Below, in pieces: positions 7,913 through 16,217 of a stretch of DNA of 64,000 nucleotides. The notes beneath the pieces were generated by a model, which searched no databases, had not been told where the DNA came from, and saw nothing but the letters and a program-made list of their open reading frames with translations. Made by a program: the position numbers and the translations under genes. Each line of letters begins with the position of its first letter. The stretch's first letter is position 1. Source of the DNA: CAWIOX01 sp963837775 (GTDB lineage Bacteria > Pseudomonadota > Gammaproteobacteria > Burkholderiales > Burkholderiaceae_D); contig CAWIOX010000004.1 in NCBI GenBank assembly GCA_963837775.1, positions 124,001 to 188,000 on the forward strand. Direction: 5' to 3'.

Positions 7913-8603
7913 ACGGTTTAGCAGCCAAAAACAGCTGCGCCAGAGCGATATCGGCCGGCTGCGTCACCTTCAGGTTGCACGGATGGCCCTCCACCAGTTG
8001 CGGCATGAGGCCGATGGCCTCGATTGCGCTGGCCTCGTCGGTCACTTCCGCCACGGTGCGCAAGGCGCGTTCCAGCAATGCGTAGCGGAACATCTGCGGC
8101 GTCTGCGCCAGCCACAGGCCGTCGCGCGGCACCGTCTGCACCCGACCCGCTTCGACCCGCTTGACGGTATCGACCACCGGCAGCGCCAGCAAGCCGCCGA
8201 CCGCGCTGTCGCCGATCGCGCCGACCAGTTTTGCGATCAAGTCCGGCGTCAGGCCGGGGCGCGCCGCATCGTGCACCAGCACCCAGTCGTCTGCGGCCAG
8301 TCGGTCGCGCAGCGCCTGCAAACCGTTCAATACCGAGTCCTTGCGGCTCGCGCCGCCGCAGCGCAACACCGTCACGCCAGCCAATTCGCCAGTCAACCCG
8401 CCCAGCACCTCGTCGATATACGCGTCGTCCGGACTGACCACGACGAAAGTATGCGCGATCAGAGGACTGGCGAGAAAAGCCGCCACCGCGTGACGCAGCA
8501 TCGGCTGGCCGGCGATCGTCAGATACTGCTTCGGACAATCGGCACCCATGCGGGCACCGACGCCGGCGGCGGGGATCAGGGCGAAGTGGCGAGGTGGATT
8601 CAT
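7911..8603 (-). CDS. ispD: 2-C-methyl-D-erythritol 4-phosphate cytidylyltransferase
   Basis: It joins CTP and MEP to give CDP-ME in the MEP pathway. The nucleotide-binding N-terminus 'ALIPAAGVGARMGADCPKQY' and the 'VHDAARPGLTPDLIAKL' motif are present, as is 'EAIGLMPQLVEGHPCNLKVTQPADIALA' near the end. It has normal length (230 aa). The stop codon lies in a dispersed repeat, so the last residues (AAKP) may have been set by the insertion. Confidence 0.97.
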   Translation of the reverse strand: MNPPRHFALIPAAGVGARMGADCPKQYLTIAGQPMLRHAVAAFLASPLIAHTFVVVSPDDAYIDEVLGGLTGELAGVTVLRCGGASRKDSVLNGLQALRDRLAADDWVLVHDAARPGLTPDLIAKLVGAIGDSAVGGLLALPVVDTVKRVEAGRVQTVPRDGLWLAQTPQMFRYALLERALRTVAEVTDEASAIEAIGLMPQLVEGHPCNLKVTQPADIALAQLFLAAKP

Positions 8604-8657
8604 TAGCGTTGGCTCAAATTCATTTGATTCGGAATAAAGGTTGGCGCAAAACGTATT

Positions 8658-8724
8658 GTAGGGTGCGCCATGCGCACCGATGTCGTAACAATCATCAAAG
8701 GATCGTGCGCATGGCGCACCCTAC
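8658..8724. repeat. 20-bp perfect inverted repeat, 27-nt spacer
   Basis: The arms 8658-8677 and 8705-8724 are exact reverse complements, beginning GTAGGGTGCGCC. This 'TAGGGTGCGC' type of palindromic repeat is common between genes in several proteobacteria. It lies in the spacer between ispD and a decayed fragment. Confidence 0.8.
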
Positions 8725-8735
8725 CATTTCTGCAG

Positions 8736-8938
8736 CTATGCCTGCAACACCGCCCCCTTGCCCGCCAGCAACAAGTCGAAAATGCCCCGTGCAAAGCCGC
8801 TTGCAACCTGGGGCTGGACAGGTACGGCTTCTGGTGCGCGGCGCTGTTGCTGCGGATCTGGTCCATTACCGTGCTGTTCTCGCGTACCTTGTCCAGAATC
8901 GCATACGCATAGTTGAGCCAGACATTGAGCAAAACCAT
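8736..8938 (-). pseudogene. decayed coding fragment, possibly the C-terminus of a type I restriction HsdR-like protein
   Basis: One minus-strand frame begins 'MVLLNVWLNYAYAILDKVRENSTVMDQIR' at 8938. After a one-base shift around 8790, another frame continues 'VASGFARGIFDLLLAGKGAVLQA' to a stop at 8736. The two pieces together resemble the helical C-terminal tail of HsdR-type proteins, with an apparent internal deletion after 'IRSNS'. It starts three bases past the stop of the receiver-GGDEF gene. The identification is from memory of the family and is tentative; a lineage-specific short protein is the alternative. Confidence 0.35.
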
Positions 8939-8941
8939 TGT

Positions 8942-9832
8942 TCACCCCCACACCACCCGGTTCCGGCCCTGCTCCTTGGCGCAATACAGTTGCTTGTCCG
9001 CGAGGTCCAGAATCTCCTCACTCAGTCCGTCTGCCGGCCGCATCGCAACGGTGGCGCCGCCGATACTGACGGAAACCACCGATCCTGCTGCGGACTTGGC
9101 GTGGGGAATGCCGAGCGCAACCACGTCCTGCCGGATTTTCTCCGCAAAAAACTGCCCGGCTGCATCGTCTGTATGCGGAAGGAGGACGACAAACTCTTCA
9201 CCGCCGTAGCGCACAACCAGATCGCCTTCCCTGCGGATCTGGCCTTGCAGCACTGTGGCAATCCGTCTCAATGCGACATCGCCGGCAACGTGGCCGTAAT
9301 GATCGTTATAACTCTTGAAAAAATCCACATCGATCATGATCGCGGACAATTCGCCGGATTGACGCCATTTGACCTGCAAAGCCTGCTCCAGGCGGCGGCG
9401 GTTGGGGATGCCGGTCAGCGGATCGAGCAATGCCAGCTTTTCCAGCAGATGCCGCTGACGAACCGCTTCCGCATGGTTGCGCACACGCAGGCGCACAATG
9501 GCGGCGTTAAACGGTTTCGTGATGTAATCGGCCGCCCCCAACGCCAAACCTTTTTCCTCACCTTCAATCTGGGTCAGGCCGGTAATCAGGATAACCGGAA
9601 TATTGCGGGTACTGTCGGCCGACTTGAGCGCGCTCAAGACCTGATACCCGTCCATCTGCGGCATCAGCACATCGAGCAGGATGATATCCGGCGCATGTTT
9701 CTCCACCAGATCGAGCGCCATTGTGCCGCTCTTGGCCAGAAATATCTTGTAATCGCCTTTCAGTAAATCGGCCAGAACGACGCGATTGGTTTTGTCGTCA
9801 TCGACAATGAGTACCTTTTGCTGCTCGGTCAT
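8942..9832 (-). CDS. response regulator with GGDEF output (diguanylate cyclase)
   Basis: It makes c-di-GMP from two GTP under control of a receiver domain. The receiver spans roughly residues 5-120, with phospho-acceptor D54 (IILLDVLMPQMDG) and 'ITKPF'. The GGDEF domain spans roughly 130-296, with the active-site motif GGEEF at 210-214. An RxxD inhibitory site (REGD, 201-204) sits five residues ahead of it, so product inhibition is expected. The layout is that of WspR/PleD-type regulators with a single receiver. Its ATG overlaps the stop of the hybrid kinase by four bases (ATGA), so it is the likely output of the upstream TorT/TorS-like pair. Confidence 0.95.
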   Translation of the reverse strand: MTEQQKVLIVDDDKTNRVVLADLLKGDYKIFLAKSGTMALDLVEKHAPDIILLDVLMPQMDGYQVLSALKSADSTRNIPVILITGLTQIEGEEKGLALGAADYITKPFNAAIVRLRVRNHAEAVRQRHLLEKLALLDPLTGIPNRRRLEQALQVKWRQSGELSAIMIDVDFFKSYNDHYGHVAGDVALRRIATVLQGQIRREGDLVVRYGGEEFVVLLPHTDDAAGQFFAEKIRQDVVALGIPHAKSAAGSVVSVSIGGATVAMRPADGLSEEILDLADKQLYCAKEQGRNRVVWG

Positions 9833-12800
9833 GCAGACTCCTCTTCGGCAAGTGCGATCAGCAGCGCGCCAACCTGCGCACGCGCCTGCCCGTATTCAAT
9901 ATCCTCGACCAGTGCCGCGATGTCGGCGACGCGGCGCCCATGCCGGGTCCCCGCAAGCGCCTGCCTGAGCGGCGCCAGAAAGTCGAGAGCCACCGCATCA
10001 TCTTGGGCCAGCAGCGCATCGAGCTGCTGCAGCAGCGAGCGCAGATGGCCGGCAGTCCGGTCCAAACCTGCATCCTCTGACACCTCGGCGGGAATCGGCG
10101 CATCACGCATTTCAGCATCGAAATGACGCAATGCGGCGAGGATCCGCTCCAGTTCTGTCACCAGTGGTGCGATCTCGGTTGCCGGCGGCAAGGCCGCCAG
10201 CGATCGCTGCTCCATCTCCCGCGCCAGTTCGGCCAGAGCGCCGGCGCCGATGGCCGCCGATGCCGACTTCAGGGTGTGGAATAGCCGGTGCGCCTGCTCA
10301 TGCTGATTTCTCGCCAGCAGATCGCCGAGCTGGGCCGCCGTATCGCCGTATTCATCCCCGAACATGGCCAGCACCCGCTGGTAGAACGCCACCCGGTAAC
10401 GGTGGCTGGCCAAACCGGTGCTGACGTCGATGCCGTGCTCCGCAAGCGCACGCAATGCCGGCGGCAACGCAAGCGCTGGCGCATGCTGCAAGGCCCGCAG
10501 ATTCCCGCTGTCACTGACGCGCCGATGCCGCAGCCAGCGCAGCATGGCGGCATACAGCAGATCCGGATCGATCGGTTTGGTGATGTGGTCATTCATGCCG
10601 GCGGCCAGGCTCAACTCGCGATCGCCGCTCATCGCATGCGCGGTCATCGCAATGATCGGGAGATCGGCAAAACGGGAATCGGCGCGCACGGTCCGCGTGG
10701 CGCTCAGTCCGTCCAGTTCCGGCATCTGGATATCCATCAACACCAGATCGTATTGAGCGGCGCGTATCCGTTCGACCCCTTCCCTCCCGTTGAGCGCGGT
10801 ATCGACCTCGACCCCGGCTTCGGCCAGGAACTCCAGGGCGACTTGCCGGTTCAGCGGACTGTCCTCGACCAGCAGCACGCGGGCACCGCGCAGGCGAGCC
10901 AGATCTGACTCGCCGATGCCGCTCATCTCGTCGCGCTCGCGCCTGTATGACTGCAGCGCCGCCTTGCCCTGAAGTGCTTCGGTGAGCGCATCATGCAGCG
11001 TCGATTCGGTTACCGGCTTGGCCAGAAGATGCTCGATGCCGACCATTTCCGCCGGCGCCACCAGATCGCCGTAATCGTACGCGGTCACCATCAGCACCGA
11101 CAAAGGGACACACAGGTCCGGATCCTGACGGATCAGGCGGGTCGTTTCGATGCCGTCAAGACCGGGCATGTTCCAGTCGATCAGCATCAGGCGATAAGGA
11201 ACGCCGTTTTCCGTCGCTGCGCGCAGGAGATCGAGAGCCTGGGCGCCGCTGTCGGCTGTGTCGGCGCGCAATCCCAGGCGCTCCAGCATATCGGCCAGGA
11301 TGACACGCGCGGTGGCGCTATCGTCCACCACCAGCGCACGTTCTCCGTACAGGTGATCCACCTTGCAGACAGTCTGCTCTGCGGTCGCGCTCAGGCCCAT
11401 CTCTGCGGTAAAGGTAAACACGCTGCCGCGCCCAGGCTCGCTTTCGGCCCAGATACACCCGTGCATCAATTCCGCCAGTTGCCTGCAGATCGCCAATCCC
11501 AGTCCGCTGCCGCCGAATTTGCGGGTGATCGATGCATCGGCCTGTGTGAATGGCATGAACAAGGTAGCCAGCTTCTCGGGCGCAATTCCCATGCCGGTGT
11601 CGCTCACGGAGATGCGCAGCGTGACGCTCTGCTCCGACCTGTGATCGCAGCGGATGCGCACCAGAATCTCGCCGCGAGTCGTGAATTTGACCGCGTTATT
11701 GGTCAGGTTGACGATGATCTGGGCCAGCCGTAACGGATCACCGATCAATACGGGCGGCACCTCGGCGCCCAGATCGAACAGAAATTCCAGCCCTGCGGCC
11801 TGCGCCTTGATCGACACCGCCCCAGCCACATGCGTCAAGACCTCCTTGATGGAAAAGGGGATAGATTCCAGCGTCAGCTGGCCGGCTTCGACCTTGGAGA
11901 AATCAAGGATATCGTTAATGATGCGCAGCAGGGAATCGGAAGACGAGAGGATCTTGCCGACATAGTCGCGCTGCTGGTGCGTCAGCTCGGTCTTCAGCGC
12001 CAATCGGCTCAGGCCCATGACCGCGTTCATCGGGGTGCGGATCTCGTGGCTCATATTGGCCAGAAACAGCGACTTCGAGCGCGTCGCCGCATCGGCGTCA
12101 TGGCTGGCAACTTGCAGCGCCTGATTGGCCGCCACCAGCTCCCCGGTGCGCAGTTGCACCAGCCGGTTGAACTGCTGCGCCCTCAAGAGCAAAACGCCGA
12201 TGATGACAAAGATGAGCAGCACGATGGCAGTCCCGCCGAGCTGCACGATCATGCCCAGCGCCCTGTCCGGACCACCGAGATACGACGGCAGAATATCCCA
12301 GTAGTAGATCCAGCGCATCTGCCCATGCCGGGTAGGCACTTCAAATGTGGTGACGCTATCGGCCGGCCGCATCGTGTCGCCGGCGATCGCTCTTTTCGCG
12401 TGCAGCGACGCATCGTCTTGCGATTCAAACAGCCGCAAGCGCAAACCGGGAGGGACGTGTATCGCACCGAGGTCGGTAATGAAGTCGTTCAGATCGAACA
12501 CCGACATCAGCACGCCCTTTCTGCCATTATTGACGGCAGCGATGGCCAGAACAACAAGCGAATCGCCATTTTCCCGAAACATCGGACCCACCACCACTTT
12601 CTGCGGATAATCAAGCGCCGAACTCGCTATTGCCAGAAGCTGCCGCTCGGAAGCCAGATGCTTACCCTGCGCCAGCCAGGACTGGCGATCCGAACTGAGG
12701 GTGACCACAAAATCGGCCGGGCCGGATGCGACCGGCTCGATGCGTTCGGCAAAGGTCAGCGATGTCAAAGGAATCGCCGACTCCAACTCGACGCCTTCGA

Positions 12801-13065
12801 CGTATTCCAGCGCATTAATGAATTCGCTTTGCGTCACCTGCGTGCTGCCCTGAAACAGCAGCGCATAACTGCGCAGCTGGACATGGAAAAGCGACAAGCC
12901 GTGCTGGCTGATCCCCGTGATGTGCCGGGTATCGTCCTCCGCCTTGCTCAGCCAGTCGCGAACCGCCTGTTGCTTCAGCATCTCGCCCCAGTAAATCATG
13001 CCGGCCACGCTCGCGGACATGGCAACAAGGAATGCGAATATTTTGAGAAAAGGCTTCAATTTCAT
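9829..13065 (-). CDS. TorS-like hybrid sensor histidine kinase (sensor-HisKA-HATPase-REC-REC-Hpt)
   Basis: A 1078-aa inner-membrane phosphorelay kinase. TM segments lie near residues 8-26 and 276-294 and flank a periplasmic sensor region (30-270; CHASE-like is a guess). There is no obvious HAMP domain. HisKA carries H340 (FLANMSHEIRTP), HATPase has 'NLTNNAVKF' and 'GGSGLGLAI', REC1 has D630 (LMLIDWNMPG), REC2 has D778 (LVLMDIQMPELDG) and Hpt has H930 (HRLFHTLKSASA). All phospho-acceptors are present, so a full His-Asp-His relay is possible. It sits five bases behind a TorT-like binding protein and overlaps the GGDEF regulator. By analogy with TorT-TorS the binding protein should dock on the sensor domain. 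The ligand is unknown; no TMAO reductase genes are in view. Confidence 0.93.
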   Translation of the reverse strand: MKLKPFLKIFAFLVAMSASVAGMIYWGEMLKQQAVRDWLSKAEDDTRHITGISQHGLSLFHVQLRSYALLFQGSTQVTQSEFINALEYVEGVELESAIPLTSLTFAERIEPVASGPADFVVTLSSDRQSWLAQGKHLASERQLLAIASSALDYPQKVVVGPMFRENGDSLVVLAIAAVNNGRKGVLMSVFDLNDFITDLGAIHVPPGLRLRLFESQDDASLHAKRAIAGDTMRPADSVTTFEVPTRHGQMRWIYYWDILPSYLGGPDRALGMIVQLGGTAIVLLIFVIIGVLLLRAQQFNRLVQLRTGELVAANQALQVASHDADAATRSKSLFLANMSHEIRTPMNAVMGLSRLALKTELTHQQRDYVGKILSSSDSLLRIINDILDFSKVEAGQLTLESIPFSIKEVLTHVAGAVSIKAQAAGLEFLFDLGAEVPPVLIGDPLRLAQIIVNLTNNAVKFTTRGEILVRIRCDHRSEQSVTLRISVSDTGMGIAPEKLATLFMPFTQADASITRKFGGSGLGLAICRQLAELMHGCIWAESEPGRGSVFTFTAEMGLSATAEQTVCKVDHLYGERALVVDDSATARVILADMLERLGLRADTADSGAQALDLLRAATENGVPYRLMLIDWNMPGLDGIETTRLIRQDPDLCVPLSVLMVTAYDYGDLVAPAEMVGIEHLLAKPVTESTLHDALTEALQGKAALQSYRRERDEMSGIGESDLARLRGARVLLVEDSPLNRQVALEFLAEAGVEVDTALNGREGVERIRAAQYDLVLMDIQMPELDGLSATRTVRADSRFADLPIIAMTAHAMSGDRELSLAAGMNDHITKPIDPDLLYAAMLRWLRHRRVSDSGNLRALQHAPALALPPALRALAEHGIDVSTGLASHRYRVAFYQRVLAMFGDEYGDTAAQLGDLLARNQHEQAHRLFHTLKSASAAIGAGALAELAREMEQRSLAALPPATEIAPLVTELERILAALRHFDAEMRDAPIPAEVSEDAGLDRTAGHLRSLLQQLDALLAQDDAVALDFLAPLRQALAGTRHGRRVADIAALVEDIEYGQARAQVGALLIALAEEESA

Positions 13066-13070
13066 TGAGA

Positions 13071-14189
13071 CTATTGCATCCTGCCGGCATTCACTGAATA
13101 AATTGCACTAAAACCGCTCGGCGCCACCGAATACAGGCGTTCCGCGCCTTTCATATTGGATGCGTCGAGCACCTTGATACGCGGGCCTGCATCTTTGGTG
13201 AAATCCTGCTGCTGCAGGATGCGCACCGACTGATCGATCGCAACGCGTCCCTGGATCACCGCCGAATCGGTCGGGGCGGCAAGGATGTGGCCGCGCTTGA
13301 TGCCCCGATAGACTTCCTCAGTCAGGTAATAGGACACAACCTTGACCTGATTTTCCAGGCCATGCGCCCGCAGGATCGGCAAGGCAGCACCCGCCGTAAC
13401 GGCAGTCCCCGCAATGTAATCCAGGTCCGGATGCCGGGAGAGCACCTCCTCGATCAGTTTCGACTGCGCCTCCTGGCCGGTATCGCCATAGCGTGTCGCC
13501 ACTATCTCGGTCGCGCTGCCAGACAAGGCATGCGCAAAGCCCTCATTGCCGGCGCTCACCCACCCCGCTCCGCGCGGGCCGGGAAACCAGGCAATTTTCG
13601 CCTTGCGTCCATCCGGGTGTCGTTGAGCAATATATGTGCCAGCCGCAAAACCCATCTCCCGAAAAGAAACCTGCGAACGGGCCGACACCCGTTGCGACGA
13701 CATGCCGTTGACCAGATCGATCACCGGCAAGCCCTTGTCCCGCAACTCGCTCACCAGCTCATTGAGCCCATCCAGCGAAATGGCGCCAATCACCACCGCA
13801 TCGGTTCCGTTGCGCACACACTCGCGAATCTGCCTGATCTGATTGTCCAGCCTGTCATAGCCGCCGGCCTGATACAGACGCATGTTCACGCCCAATCGGC
13901 TCGCCTCCTGCACCAGTCCGTAATTGACCGCCAGCCAGTAAGAGTCTTTCATATGCGGAAAAGAGACGCAGATGCGCCACTGCCGATCTGATTTTTCCAG
14001 GGGAACATAGTCGAGCGGGGTTTTGATCAGTGCGCCAGAACGGGACACCTTGAGTGTATCGACCGGAAATGGATACCAGGGCTTATCGTCCGCCCGGCCG
14101 GGAGAAATGCACATCGCGGTCGCAAGAAAAAACACAGCGATATGCGCATGCCAGCGACCAACAGAATTTGCCATGAAGCTATCTGGCAT
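13071..14189 (-). CDS. TorT-like periplasmic binding protein
   Basis: A secreted type-I periplasmic binding protein of 372 aa with an N-terminal signal sequence (HIAVFFLATAMCISPGRA). It closely follows the E. coli TorT pattern as I recall it: 'KDSYWLAVNYG', 'AGGYDRLDNQ', 'VIDLVNGM', 'YYLTEEVYRGIKRGHI' and the tail 'VAPSGFSAIYSVNAG'. TorT binds TMAO and signals through the kinase TorS. The next gene, five bases on, is a TorS-like hybrid kinase, which supports the assignment. The ATG at 14189 is chosen because AGGGGG lies seven bases ahead and the signal peptide then has normal length. Ligand specificity cannot be read from the sequence. Confidence 0.88.
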   Translation of the reverse strand: MPDSFMANSVGRWHAHIAVFFLATAMCISPGRADDKPWYPFPVDTLKVSRSGALIKTPLDYVPLEKSDRQWRICVSFPHMKDSYWLAVNYGLVQEASRLGVNMRLYQAGGYDRLDNQIRQIRECVRNGTDAVVIGAISLDGLNELVSELRDKGLPVIDLVNGMSSQRVSARSQVSFREMGFAAGTYIAQRHPDGRKAKIAWFPGPRGAGWVSAGNEGFAHALSGSATEIVATRYGDTGQEAQSKLIEEVLSRHPDLDYIAGTAVTAGAALPILRAHGLENQVKVVSYYLTEEVYRGIKRGHILAAPTDSAVIQGRVAIDQSVRILQQQDFTKDAGPRIKVLDASNMKGAERLYSVAPSGFSAIYSVNAGRMQ

Positions 14190-14470
14190 ACGATGACCCC
14201 CTTTCAAATAACTTGTTTCTTCGAATGGAGCCGCATCTGCTGCAAGATGCCGTGTCCGCAGCATCACTGAACCAGAGTTCGCCGGACTTAGCGTCTATTC
14301 AAATCAGTTTGCCCGCAACATTAATGGAAGTCAATTAATTGCACCCGGCAAAGACCAGGTTTCTGGCCGGTGCACGTACTGCGCAAACAGCAATCGAAGC
14401 CGGGCATCGCGCACCTCCCGGATTTACCTGACTATTCAGCTTCCTATGGGATAACTCTAAAAATTCAAAA
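14190..14470. other. upstream region of the torT-like operon
   Basis: This 281-bp spacer must hold the promoter of the torT-like signalling operon. I see no convincing operator or conserved ORF in it. Confidence 0.4.
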
Positions 14471-14539
14471 CCGTCATTCCCGCGAAGAGCCTGCCCTCGA
14501 ATGCTTGAGTCGGAGGCAGGCTCTTCGCGGGAATGACGG
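14471..14539. repeat. 25-bp perfect inverted repeat, 19-nt loop
   Basis: The arms 14471-14495 and 14515-14539 are exact reverse complements, beginning CCGTCATTCCCGCGAAG. This 'CGTCATTCCCGCG' type of palindrome is a widespread intergenic repeat in proteobacteria. It lies 70 bp from a copy of the dispersed element, so this spacer has collected at least two repeat families. Confidence 0.85.
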
Positions 14540-14594
14540 ACTTTATGAAACATCTTATAAAGGACTGAATAGACACGAATTTATCGGAAATATC

Positions 14595-14668
14595 GGGGGT
14601 ATGCATAAAAAATACTAACTTCCCGCAGGCATTCATTGGACTTTATAAAATACAGCATGGGGTATGTA
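14595..14668 (+). repeat. dispersed intergenic element, copy 3 (divergent 3' end)
   Basis: It starts GGGGGTATGCATAAAAAATAC, with core TTCCCGCAGGCATTCATTGG and TTTATAAAATAC. The last 15 bases (GCATGGGGTATG) depart from the CAGTATATTTTT end of other copies and may be the start of a second, decayed copy. The following 200 bp up to 14884 show nothing else. Confidence 0.6.
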
Positions 14669-14884
14669 GCAGGCGCAAAACGCGTCGCGGCACGGCTTAG
14701 CGGCGTCGCTGTCCAGCATAGCCACGGCAAACACGAAAAAAAGTAGCGCTGGTGCCCGCCGCACCGGAGCGGCGGGCTGTTCCGGCAGCCGGCCGCAATC
14801 GTCCGCGTACAATTGCACTACCGAGTCTGTCCTGCGCCCGGAGGCGCACGCAAGCATTCGGTACTGCTGATCAGATTGTGCAAT

Positions 14885-15758
14885 ATGAAAAACCCACGTC
14901 GTGATGACGACATCACCCTTCCCAGCCGCTTTGGCGATGATCTGTACAGGAGCGAAGGCAAGCCCTTTGCCTTCGATCACGACGATATGCGCACCCTGCA
15001 CTTCGACGGGCAATACATCCAAAGCGCGATGCGCATCTCCGCACCGGACCACTTGCTGCTGACATATACGCAGTCGATGATGGCTTTCCTGCTGTTCAAT
15101 CCGGCCCCGCGCCATATCCTGATGATCGGACTGGGCGGCGGCTCGCTGGCCAAATACTGTTATCGCAAGCTGCCGGCAAGCCGCATCACCGTGCTGGAAC
15201 TGGACGCCGATGTGATCGCGCTGCGCGAGCAATTCCGCATTCCGGACAATGACGAGCGCTTCCAGATCATTCATGCCGATGCGGTGGACTATCTGGCCGC
15301 CATCGAGCATCAGGTGGACATCATCCTGCATGACGGATTCAACGCCGACTGTCTGGCGCCGGCGCTCTGCACCGAGGCCTTCTACCGGCGCTGCCACACC
15401 GTGCTGGAGCGCGACGGCGTGCTGGTATCGAACCTGTGGGGCGACGCCGACGATCTGGCGCCCGTCATGCAACGGCTGCATGCGGTGTTCGACTGGCGCT
15501 TGTGGTGGAGCGGCGCCAGCGGCAGCGTCAACCGCATCGTTTTTTCGGCCAAAGACATCGATGCAGACCCGGTTCCAGTCCACGCTGTCAAGCCGCGCGA
15601 TGCAACTCGACCTGCAGCATGGCTTCGATTTTTGCGACCTGGTTGAACGCTTGCAGACTGCCCGCGGCAAAACCCGCGCCCAGTTCGAGGCGATTGCCGG
15701 CTGCGACATGCGCACTGCCTTCATGCAGGTCGACACTCTGGACGCGTGCGCACAGTAG
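14885..15758 (+). CDS. spermidine synthase-like (SpeE fold) methyltransferase-type protein, frame-disrupted
   Basis: The Rossmann core 'ILMIGLGGGSLAKYCY', 'ITVLELDADVIALREQF' and 'ILHDGFNADCLAPALCT' place it in the spermidine synthase superfamily. Several short bacterial members have no proven polyamine activity. The open frame from 14885 ends at 15646 with an unlikely tail (PRDATRPAAWLRFLRPG). The +1 frame from about 15577 instead reads 'QSTLSSRAMQLDLQHGFDF' and on to a stop at 15758, which looks like the true C-terminus. The span is 874 bp, 3n+1, so one extra base between about 15560 and 15590 explains it. No clear Shine-Dalgarno sequence; a start at 14813 is possible. Confidence 0.75.
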
Positions 15759-15832
15759 TCGTTCTCCCTTGACCAGTAAAAAACTTGAGCGCTGCGGGTT
15801 ATGCATCGCGCACCTTAAATAATGCATTTTAT

Positions 15833-15910
15833 GGGGAGTATCACCATTTTCATGGCACTTTCCGCACGATTTCATTGGGCGTTTAAAAATACCCCCTCCA
15901 CTATGTGTAG
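15833..15910 (+). repeat. dispersed intergenic element, copy 4
   Basis: It starts GGGGAGTATCACC, with core TTCCGCACGATTTCATTGGG, then TTTAAAAATACCCCCTCCA. GGGGAGTAT at the start can pair with ATACCCCC near the end. Confidence 0.75.
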
Positions 15911-16217
15911 CGCACAAATAGCGCCGCACGGTGCGCATGGTCCACAAAGACACGAAACAATCAGTTAGGGCGGGTGCAACCCGCGCCGCACCGGTGGATT
16001 GCCTGGCGCGCGTCGCGCAGGTCGAAATGACAATGGAGGACTGGAATGATCATGACCCGCATACCAGTAGCACAGGTCTCCGTACCTGCGACCCGGCGCA
16101 GGTACGGGAGGTCTGCGCTACTGGAATTCCCTTATAATGCAGGCTCCGATTTTAACCGTCAAAGCCTGCCAAATTGGCAATACTTGACTCTCATGACGCG
16201 CTGCCTGTCATTACCGA
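15911..16217. other. upstream region of mfd with imperfect inverted repeat
   Basis: An imperfect inverted repeat of about 27 bp (16064-16090 against 16097-16124, six-base loop; arms starting CCAGTAGC) lies 94 bp before mfd. A shorter GCGGGT/ACCCGC hairpin lies at 15970-15984. TATAAT at 16133-16138 could be a -10 for mfd, but no good -35 is visible. No gene is seen here. Confidence 0.5.

Noticed and set aside
11830..13068. 412-codon frame antisense to the hybrid kinase, plus similar long frames at 8594-9766 and 29801-31042
   Set aside because: Same shadow effect; they lie entirely over well-identified genes and have unnatural composition.
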